This document shows, in pieces, positions 1 to 4,597 of a stretch of DNA of 6,438 nucleotides; the first letter of the stretch is position 1; every line of letters starts with the position of its first letter. A program made the translations under genes and the position numbers. Below the pieces are notes generated by a model, which was given only the letters and a program-made list of their open reading frames with translations, made no database searches and was not told where the DNA came from. The stretch is from Sedimenticola sp. (GTDB taxonomy: Bacteria > Pseudomonadota > Gammaproteobacteria > Chromatiales > Chromatiaceae): assembly GCA_027023915.1 (NCBI GenBank), contig JALVUB010000197.1, positions 1 through 6,438 of the forward strand, given 5' to 3'.

Positions 1-26
1 GCGGCGGGAGAGGCGCCGGCCGTCAT
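1..26 (-). CDS. rsmB: Start of probable 16S rRNA (cytosine-967-C5)-methyltransferase RsmB (partial)
   Basis: Only the first eight codons and two bases of a ninth lie in the window. An ATG on the minus strand at 26-24 opens a frame reading M-T-A-G-A-S-P-A and continues off the left edge without a stop. It begins four bases after the fmt stop codon, as expected for the next gene of an operon. No protein family can be recognised from so few residues. The name rests wholly on gene order: rsmB (also called sun) follows fmt in most Gammaproteobacteria. RsmB methylates C967 of 16S rRNA in the cytoplasm. A second ATG at 31-29 overlaps the fmt stop but meets a stop after two codons, so it is not the start. 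There is no clear Shine-Dalgarno sequence, and translational coupling to fmt is likely. Confidence 0.55.
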
Positions 27-30
27 GGCA

Positions 31-966
31 TCAACCGAGAACGACGCCCTGAATGGGATGGGCATTGATGAAATCGGCCGCGCTCATGGCACGCTTGCCG
101 GGCATCTGCAAACGGGTCACCCGCAACAACCCTTCGCCAGTGGCCACGTCGATGCCGTCGCGGGTGGCCGACATCACGGTACCGGGGGCCGCCGTCATCC
201 CCTCCACGGGATAGGCCTCCCAAATGCGCAGATTGGCGTTTTCGTAATGAGTGTGGGCTACCGGCCAGGGGTTGAAGGCGCGCACCTTGCGGGCGATGCG
301 CCAGGCGGGCTGGCGCCAGTCGATCTCGCCCTCGCGCTTCTCCAGCTTGGGGGCGTAGAGCGCTTCCGACTCTTCCTGTGGCTGTGGCGCCAGAGCACCT
401 TCGGTGATGCCCGGCAGCGCCTCCAGCAGCGCCTCCGCGCCAAGCCGGGCGAGGCGGTCATGAAGTTGGCCGGCGGTTTCCTGCTCGCCAATGGGAATGG
501 CTTTGCGCAAATAGACGGGGCCGGTGTCCAGCCCTTCGTCCATGCGCATGATGCTCACCCCGGTTTCGCGGTCGCCCGCCTCGATGGCGCGCTGGATGGG
601 CGCCGCGCCCCGCCAGCGGGGCAGCAGGGAGGCGTGAACATTGACACAGCCCAGCCGGGGAACGGCCAGCACTTCGGAAGGCAGCAGCAGCCCATAAGCC
701 ACAACCACCAGCAGGTCGGACGCCAACGCTTTGAGCTGCGCCACGGCCTGGGCATCACGCAAGGTACGGGGCTGATGGACGGGAATCTGGTGGCGCCGGG
801 CAACCTGCTTCACCGGACTGGCGGTGAGCTTGCGCCCGCGCCCGGCGGGGCGGTCGGGCTGGGTGTAGACAGCCATCACCTGGTGGCCCGACTCCAGCAG
901 GGCCTTGAGCGGCGGGACGGCAAAATCGGGCGTCCCGGCATAGACGATGCGCAAGGGGGTGCTCAT
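31..966 (-). CDS. fmt: Methionyl-tRNA formyltransferase
   Basis: A 311-residue cytoplasmic enzyme that transfers a formyl group from 10-formyl-tetrahydrofolate to Met-tRNAfMet, making the initiator for bacterial translation. It is a complete, family-length protein (E. coli 315 aa) and resembles the E. coli enzyme throughout. The N-terminus has the Rossmann-type start RIVYAGTPDF (6-15) and TQPDRPAGRG (35-44). The folate-enzyme active site is visible: Asn109 and His111 in NVHASLLPRWRG (109-120, including the SLLP signature), and Asp147 in the GLDTG stretch (145-149). These match Asn106, His108 and Asp144 of E. coli. The C-terminal tRNA-binding domain runs from about residue 207 and includes RAFNPWP. 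The ATG at 966 gives the expected N-terminus and lies 9 bases after the def stop, so the two genes are almost surely one transcript. No key residue is missing. Confidence 0.98.
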   Translation of the reverse strand: MSTPLRIVYAGTPDFAVPPLKALLESGHQVMAVYTQPDRPAGRGRKLTASPVKQVARRHQIPVHQPRTLRDAQAVAQLKALASDLLVVVAYGLLLPSEVLAVPRLGCVNVHASLLPRWRGAAPIQRAIEAGDRETGVSIMRMDEGLDTGPVYLRKAIPIGEQETAGQLHDRLARLGAEALLEALPGITEGALAPQPQEESEALYAPKLEKREGEIDWRQPAWRIARKVRAFNPWPVAHTHYENANLRIWEAYPVEGMTAAPGTVMSATRDGIDVATGEGLLRVTRLQMPGKRAMSAADFINAHPIQGVVLG

Positions 967-975
967 GAGCGGCGT

Positions 976-1512
976 TCACAGCGCCTTGCGGCGGGAGGCC
1001 TTCTGCTGCTGGGCGGCGGCACGGACCTCTTTCTCCAGCTTCTTGCGGATGCGCTCGCGCTTGAGCCTGGAGAGATAATCGACGAACAGCTTGCCGTGAA
1101 GGTGGTCGATCTCGTGCTGCACGCAGACCGCCAGCAGCCCGTCCAGATCCAGATCCAGCGGCTGCCCGTCGCGGTCCAGGGCCCGCACCCTGACGCGCCC
1201 GGCACGCTTCACCTTTTCGTAGAAGCCGGGCACCGAGAGGCAACCCTCTTCGCGTTCCTCCTCGCCTTCGGCTTCCACCACCTCGGGGTTGATGAGCACC
1301 AGCGGCTGGTTCTTCTCTTCCGAAATGTCCACCACAATAAGCTGTTTCGCCACCCCCACCTGAGTGGCGGCCAGGCCGATCCCCGGCGCCTGATACATGG
1401 TCTCGAGCATATCGTCGGCCAACCTGCGGATGGCATCGTCCACCTCTTTCACCGGTTTGGCGTGATTTCTGAGACGTGGATCAGGGAATTTGAGGATCTC
1501 AAGTATCGCCAT
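976..1512 (-). CDS. def: Peptide deformylase
   Basis: A 178-residue metallo-hydrolase, normally Fe2+-dependent, that removes the N-formyl group from nascent proteins at the ribosome, working downstream of Fmt. All three family motifs are intact: motif 1 GIGLAATQ (44-51), motif 2 EGCLSVPG (89-96) with metal ligand Cys91, and motif 3 QHEIDH (132-137) with ligands His133 and His137 and catalytic Glu134. I chose the ATG at 1512 because it gives the MAILEILKFPDPRL start typical of type I deformylases; an in-frame TTG at 1521 would add only three residues. The tail (from about 150) is rich in Lys and Arg and slightly longer than in E. coli Def (169 aa), which is common in this group. def is the first gene of the leftward operon, with fmt 9 bases downstream. 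The Shine-Dalgarno sequence is weak. Confidence 0.98.
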   Translation of the reverse strand: MAILEILKFPDPRLRNHAKPVKEVDDAIRRLADDMLETMYQAPGIGLAATQVGVAKQLIVVDISEEKNQPLVLINPEVVEAEGEEEREEGCLSVPGFYEKVKRAGRVRVRALDRDGQPLDLDLDGLLAVCVQHEIDHLHGKLFVDYLSRLKRERIRKKLEKEVRAAAQQQKASRRKAL

Positions 1513-1550
1513 GGCAACCAATTCACTCTATAGTCTGGAAAACCGCGTCG

Positions 1551-1583
1551 CTCCTGAATGAGGGCCAAAACCCGGCTCAGGGG
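1551..1583. repeat. Imperfect inverted repeat in the divergent intergenic region
   Basis: CTCCTGA (1551-1557) pairs with TCAGGGG (1577-1583) through seven pairs, one of them G-T. Inside it GGG (1562-1564) can pair with CCC (1571-1573) around an A-rich loop. It lies about 40 bases upstream of def on the minus strand. It could be an operator-like site or a leader hairpin of the def transcript, but short inverted repeats arise by chance and nothing else supports a function. No T-tract follows, so it is not a standard terminator. Confidence 0.25.
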
Positions 1584-1618
1584 TCCCGACGACGGCGCGG
1601 AAGCGCGCAATGACCGAC

Positions 1619-1699
1619 ACAACATGGCACTGCTGCTGAAGTATTATCGCACAAAGAACCATCAAGCATTTGACCAGCAAACACATTATCGGAAAGAAT
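1619..1699 (+). promoter_or_regulatory. Candidate promoter(s) for the tsaP–dprA–smg operon
   Basis: Two weak sigma-70-like candidates are visible in the AT-rich part of the intergenic region. The first has a good -10, TATTAT (1642-1647, 5 of 6 matches), 17 bases after a poor -35, ACAACA (1619-1624). The second has a good -35, TTGACC (1670-1675, 5 of 6), 18 bases before a moderate -10, AAGAAT (1694-1699, 4 of 6). Either would give a leader of roughly 40-95 bases before the ATG at 1748. The sequence alone does not decide between them. Confidence 0.3.
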
Positions 1700-1734
1700 G
1701 GCAACCGTGTGCCAGCCTTCCGCGCAACAAGCAC

Positions 1735-1740
1735 AAAGAG
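1735..1740 (+). promoter_or_regulatory. Ribosome-binding site deciding the tsaP start
   Basis: AAAGAG lies 7 bases before the ATG at 1748. Together with the signal peptide that begins at this ATG, it favours 1748 over the in-frame TTG at 1670, which would put 26 extra residues ahead of the signal sequence. Confidence 0.6.
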
Positions 1741-1747
1741 ATCGCCA

Positions 1748-2830
1748 ATGAAGAGTTCCACCCGTCTGCTCATTACTCTCCTTCTGGTCGCGGGCATCAA
1801 CGCCGCGGCCCTTGCGGCCCATGTCGCCCTCAGACCCGGCCATCCCGACCACTATGTGGTGAAAAAGGGCGACACCTTGTGGGACATCGCTGGCAAATTC
1901 CTGCGCGACCCCTGGCTGTGGCCGGAGATCTGGTACGCCAACCCGCATATCCGCAACCCTCATCTCATCTATCCTGGCGACGAGCTGGACCTGGTCTATG
2001 TGAACGGCCGTCCGAGGCTCACCCTCAGGCGCGGCCCGGTGAAGCTCTCTCCCGGGATACGCTCCGAGCCGGTACGCGAAGCCATTCCCACCATCCCCAT
2101 CTCTCAGATTGCACCCTATCTCAGCCGCCCCTATGTGCTGGAGAAGGGTCAGATCGACAAGCTCCCCTATGTGGTGGGCTTCGCCAACGAGCACATCGCC
2201 GCCGGCGCCGGGCAGCAGATCTACGTCAAGCACCTGGGGAGAACGGATCACGAGCAGTTCGACGTGGTGCGTCGGGGAAAAACCTACAGGGATGGCAAAA
2301 CCGGTGAAATACTGGGGTATGAAGCCGTCTATGTGGGCAGCGGCAGGCTTACCCGCCGCCAGGGCGACATCGGCAAACTGGCACTCTCCCGCAGCAGGCG
2401 GGCGGTGGTGGGCGGAGACCGTCTGCTGCCCACCTCTTCCCAGGATACAGCCACCGACTTCCAGCCCCATGCGCCTGACCAGCCCATCGAAGGAACCATC
2501 ATCGAAGGCGTGGACCGGGTCAACGAAATCGGCCGTTATGACGTGGTGGTGATTGACCGCGGCCGCCACGACGGACTGGAGCCCGGCATGGTGCTTCAGG
2601 TGCGGAACAAGGGGGAGGTGGTGACCGATCCCATGCTGGAGAAGACCGGCATCGAGCGTGAAGACCCTTACCTGAAGATCCCCCAGCACTATTTCCCCGC
2701 CCAGGTGACCTTGCCGGAAGAGGAAGCGGGCTTGGTGATGATATTCCGCGCTTTCGACCGGGTGAGCTTCGGCTTGGTAATGTATGCCAGTAAGGCAATT
2801 CACCTTCACGACCGGGTAACCAACCCCTGA
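1748..2830 (+). CDS. tsaP: Secreted LysM-domain protein, TsaP-type (type IV pilus secretin-associated)
   Basis: A 360-residue exported protein. Residues 1-24 form a signal peptide: a Lys/Arg start, a Leu-rich core (7-15) and Ala-rich sites ending AALAA. No lipobox cysteine is visible. A single LysM peptidoglycan-binding domain follows at about 35-83, with HYVVKKGDTLWDIAGKF and the PHLIYPGDEL end. A middle region of unknown fold leads to a C-terminal domain (about 247-357) with VVVIDRGRHDGLEPGMVLQV and GLVMIFRAFDRVSFGLVM, which I take as the FlgT-C-like part of TsaP. This layout and the position between def and dprA match Pseudomonas PA0020 and the TsaP family, which anchors the PilQ secretin to the cell wall in Neisseria and Myxococcus. 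The LysM part is certain; the pilus role is inferred, since no pil genes are in the window. If the dprA start is CTG 2827, the two genes overlap by four bases. Confidence 0.88.
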   Translation: MKSSTRLLITLLLVAGINAAALAAHVALRPGHPDHYVVKKGDTLWDIAGKFLRDPWLWPEIWYANPHIRNPHLIYPGDELDLVYVNGRPRLTLRRGPVKLSPGIRSEPVREAIPTIPISQIAPYLSRPYVLEKGQIDKLPYVVGFANEHIAAGAGQQIYVKHLGRTDHEQFDVVRRGKTYRDGKTGEILGYEAVYVGSGRLTRRQGDIGKLALSRSRRAVVGGDRLLPTSSQDTATDFQPHAPDQPIEGTIIEGVDRVNEIGRYDVVVIDRGRHDGLEPGMVLQVRNKGEVVTDPMLEKTGIEREDPYLKIPQHYFPAQVTLPEEEAGLVMIFRAFDRVSFGLVMYASKAIHLHDRVTNP

Positions 2831-3966
2831 AGCTGGAAAGAGACGACAGACTTCGTTCCTGGCTGCGCCTGATTCACGCCGAGGGCGTGGGTCCGCGCAC
2901 CCTGCTCCCCCTGCTGCGCAACGGCGCGGATGTGGCGGCGCTGGCGGAAGAGCCGCCACCGGATTTCACGCCACGTCAACGCGAGGCCGTCCGCTCGGTG
3001 AGCGAGGCGGCACTGGAACGCTCCATGGGGTGGCTGGAAGACCCCAACTGCCATCTGGTTCCTTTCGGCTCACGGTACTATCCGGAACGGTTGGCCGCCC
3101 TGCCTGACGCTCCGGTGGCACTCTTCGTGCTGGGCGACCCCGGCCTCCTCGGCGCCCCGCAAATCGCCATCGTCGGCAGCCGCAACCCCACCCGGGGCGG
3201 GATACAGACAGCTCAGGAGTTTGCCCGCCATTTCTCCGCCAATGGCATCACCGTCACCAGCGGTCTTGCGCTGGGCATCGACAGCGCGGCGCACCGGGGG
3301 GCGCTTCAGGGCAGCGGCGGCACCATTGCGGTCACCGGCACCGGCCTGGACCGGGTCTATCCTGCCGCCAACCGGGAGCTGGCCGGCGCTATTGCGAAAA
3401 GGGGCGCCCTGGTCTCGGAATTCCCGCCGGGTACCGCCGCCAAGGCGGGCCATTTTCCCCGCCGCAACCGCATCATCAGCGGCCTCTCCCTGGGGGTGCT
3501 GGTGGTGGAGGCGGCGCTCAAGAGCGGTTCCCTCATCACCGCGCGTCAGGCCGGCGAGCAGGGGCGCGAGGTGTTCGCCATTCCCGGCTCCATCCACAAC
3601 CCCCTGGCGCGGGGCTGCCACCGCCTGATCCGCCAGGGCGCCAAGCTGGTGGAGCAGGCGGACGACGTGCTGGAAGAGCTGGCGCCGCAACTGCGCCCCT
3701 GGCTGGAAAAATCTTCTCCGGAAAAACAACAGGAACCGGAACCCGAACCACAAACCGACGCCAGCGATCCTGACTACCAAAACCTGCTGGATGCCATGGG
3801 ATTCGATCCAGTCTCCACCGACACCCTGGTGGCCCGCACCGGCCTCCCGGCCGAGGTGGTCTCCTCCATGTTACTATTGCTTGAAATGGAGGACGTCGTG
3901 ACCCTGGCCCCCGGCGGTCTCTACTGCCGCCGGCCTCCCTCCAACGGAACAGAACAGGAATTTTGA
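2827..3966 (+). CDS. dprA: DNA processing protein DprA (Smf), probable CTG start
   Basis: A cytoplasmic protein that binds incoming single-stranded DNA and loads RecA during natural transformation; it is also kept in species not known to be competent. The Rossmann-like core carries IVGSR (115-119), SGLALGID (145-152), HFPRRNRIISGLS (209-221) and EAALKSGSLITAR (228-240), then GREVFAIPGS. A Pro/Glu-rich linker (about 295-312) leads to a C-terminal winged-helix (DML1-like) domain ending near GGLYCRR. Numbering assumes the start at 2827, giving 379 residues. The first ordinary start codon is GTG at 2887, but the frame is open back to a TAA at 2791, and the codons before 2887 encode RSWLRLIHAEGVGPRT, the conserved DprA N-terminus (E. 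coli has EIWLRLM). No ATG, GTG or TTG lies there. CTG at 2827 overlaps the upstream TGA as CTGA, and CTG at 2833 is the alternative. Identity is certain; the start is not. Confidence 0.95.
   Translation: MKLERDDRLRSWLRLIHAEGVGPRTLLPLLRNGADVAALAEEPPPDFTPRQREAVRSVSEAALERSMGWLEDPNCHLVPFGSRYYPERLAALPDAPVALFVLGDPGLLGAPQIAIVGSRNPTRGGIQTAQEFARHFSANGITVTSGLALGIDSAAHRGALQGSGGTIAVTGTGLDRVYPAANRELAGAIAKRGALVSEFPPGTAAKAGHFPRRNRIISGLSLGVLVVEAALKSGSLITARQAGEQGREVFAIPGSIHNPLARGCHRLIRQGAKLVEQADDVLEELAPQLRPWLEKSSPEKQQEPEPEPQTDASDPDYQNLLDAMGFDPVSTDTLVARTGLPAEVVSSMLLLLEMEDVVTLAPGGLYCRRPPSNGTEQEF
3956..3960 (+). promoter_or_regulatory. Ribosome-binding site deciding the smg start
   Basis: AGGAA, inside the last codons of dprA, is 8 bases before the GTG at 3969 but only 2 bases before the in-frame TTG at 3963. 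Normal spacing therefore favours GTG 3969. Confidence 0.65.
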
Positions 3967-3968
3967 TC

Positions 3969-4445
3969 GTGAACGAAAACCTCCTCGAAGTCCTCATCTT
4001 CATCTACGAAAACTACATGGACGCCGACAACCAGCCCCAGGATCAGATCATGCTGGAGGAGGAACTGGCCCAGGCCGGGTTCACCACCGAAGAGATCCAC
4101 AAGGCCTTCGACTGGCTGGACGAGCTGGCCTGGCGTCAGGGGGCGCTCACCGAAGCGGCCGGCACCAGCCGCCACTCCGCCCGCATCTACACCGACCAGG
4201 AGCAGCAGAAGCTCGACCTGGAGACCCGTGGCATGCTGCTCTATCTGGAACAGATTGGCATTCTTGACGCCGCCAGCCGCGAGTTGGTGATCGAACGGGC
4301 CATGGCCCTGGACAACCCCGAACTGAGCGCCGATGACGTCAAGTGGATCGTGTTGCTGGTGCTGCTCAACCGCCCCGGCCACGAAAGCGCCTTCGCGCTC
4401 ATGGAAGAGATGATCTACAACGGCGACGACGCCCTGCTGCATTAA
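3969..4445 (+). CDS. smg: Smg family protein (DUF494)
   Basis: A 158-residue protein, almost the same length as E. coli Smg (157 aa) and similar along its whole length. Matching stretches include LIFIYENYMDAD near the start, FDWLDELA, ARIYTDQE, GMLLYLEQIGIL, ELVIERAMALD, DVKWIVLLVL and the end DDALLH, next to GMLH in E. coli. It is acidic, soluble and probably all-helical, with no signal peptide or membrane segment. Its biochemical function is not established; the family is defined by this sequence pattern and by its constant place next to dprA in Gammaproteobacteria. The start is GTG at 3969, two bases after the dprA stop and well spaced from AGGAA; TTG at 3963 would add two residues. Tight spacing implies co-transcription and translational coupling with dprA. 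Confidence 0.93.
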   Translation: MNENLLEVLIFIYENYMDADNQPQDQIMLEEELAQAGFTTEEIHKAFDWLDELAWRQGALTEAAGTSRHSARIYTDQEQQKLDLETRGMLLYLEQIGILDAASRELVIERAMALDNPELSADDVKWIVLLVLLNRPGHESAFALMEEMIYNGDDALLH

Positions 4446-4469
4446 TCCAAGCCGCACCTGTCCTCCCAC

Positions 4470-4498
4470 TTGACAGCCATCCATCAGCGGGTTATCCG
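4470..4498 (+). promoter_or_regulatory. Candidate topA promoter
   Basis: A perfect consensus -35 box, TTGACA, stands at 4470-4475, 25 bases after the smg stop. At 17 bases spacing lies TATCCG (4493-4498), which matches the -10 consensus only in its first three bases. An A7 run follows at 4500-4506. Transcription would start near 4505, so the topA leader would include the palindrome at 4518-4570. The good -35 in non-coding DNA makes this plausible; the weak -10 keeps it uncertain. Confidence 0.4.
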
Positions 4499-4517
4499 TA
4501 AAAAAAGAACAAACCAG

Positions 4518-4577
4518 CCTGTAGGTCGGGCTTCGGGCCGGTGCCGCCGGCCTGGATTTCCGCCTACAGGTTTTTTT
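4518..4577 (+). terminator. Long palindrome with T-tract between smg and topA (terminator and/or REP-like element)
   Basis: CCTGTAGG (4518-4525) pairs perfectly with CCTACAGG (4563-4570). CGG (4527-4529) pairs with CCG (4560-4562) past a one-base bulge, and GGCCGG (4536-4541) pairs with CCGGCC (4547-4552) around a five-base loop. Seven T residues follow directly (4571-4577), the form of an intrinsic terminator for smg. An A7 run at 4500-4506 would give the minus strand a T-tract too, though no gene reads in that way here. The ends GTAG (4521-4524) and CTAC (4564-4567), and the stretch GTAGGTCGGGCTTCGGGCC, resemble bacterial REP elements, whose 5' end is typically GTAG. topA starts only 20 bases after the T-tract. 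Confidence 0.7.
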
Positions 4578-4597
4578 CAACCTCACCACGGAACCCC

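Larger units (their letters stand above)
1513..1747. other. Divergent intergenic region between def and the LysM gene
   Basis: These 235 bases separate two divergently transcribed operons and should carry both promoters. The part from about 1630 to 1700 is clearly richer in A and T than the surrounding genes. It holds a weak -10-like TATAGA on the minus strand about 10 bases before the def start with no convincing -35 partner, an imperfect hairpin at 1551-1583, and a 9-base direct repeat GCACAAAGA at 1649-1657 and 1731-1739. I see no credible small gene: the frames open here run into neighbouring genes and lack supporting start signals. Confidence 0.7.

Noticed and set aside
1513..1521. Upstream TTG start for def at 1521
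   Set aside because: It adds only three residues before the ATG that gives the standard deformylase N-terminus, and it has no better ribosome-binding site.
25..1533. A 502-codon open frame on the plus strand, antisense to both fmt and def
   Set aside because: It covers two well-identified genes on the other strand, its translation is rich in Gly, His, Gln and Leu with no recognisable domain, and it crosses the gap between them. Long antisense frames are expected in GC-rich genes.
1649..1739. GCACAAAGA direct repeat (1649-1657 and 1731-1739) as a regulator-binding pair or array
   Set aside because: Only two nine-base copies 82 bases apart, and the second overlaps the ribosome-binding site; chance is a sufficient explanation. 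There is no regular spacing that would suggest CRISPR or iterons.
1558..2307. A 249-codon plus-strand frame overlapping the tsaP start in another frame
   Set aside because: It overlaps the signal peptide and LysM domain of the real gene out of frame and shows no domain or ribosome-binding site.
1577..2959. A 460-codon open frame on the minus strand across tsaP and the start of dprA
   Set aside because: It is the antisense shadow of the real LysM gene and dprA N-terminus, with no known domain and no start signal of its own.
3921..4589. A 222-codon minus-strand frame opposite smg
   Set aside because: smg matches its family over its full length on the plus strand; the antisense frame has no similarity I recognise and runs through the terminator-like palindrome.
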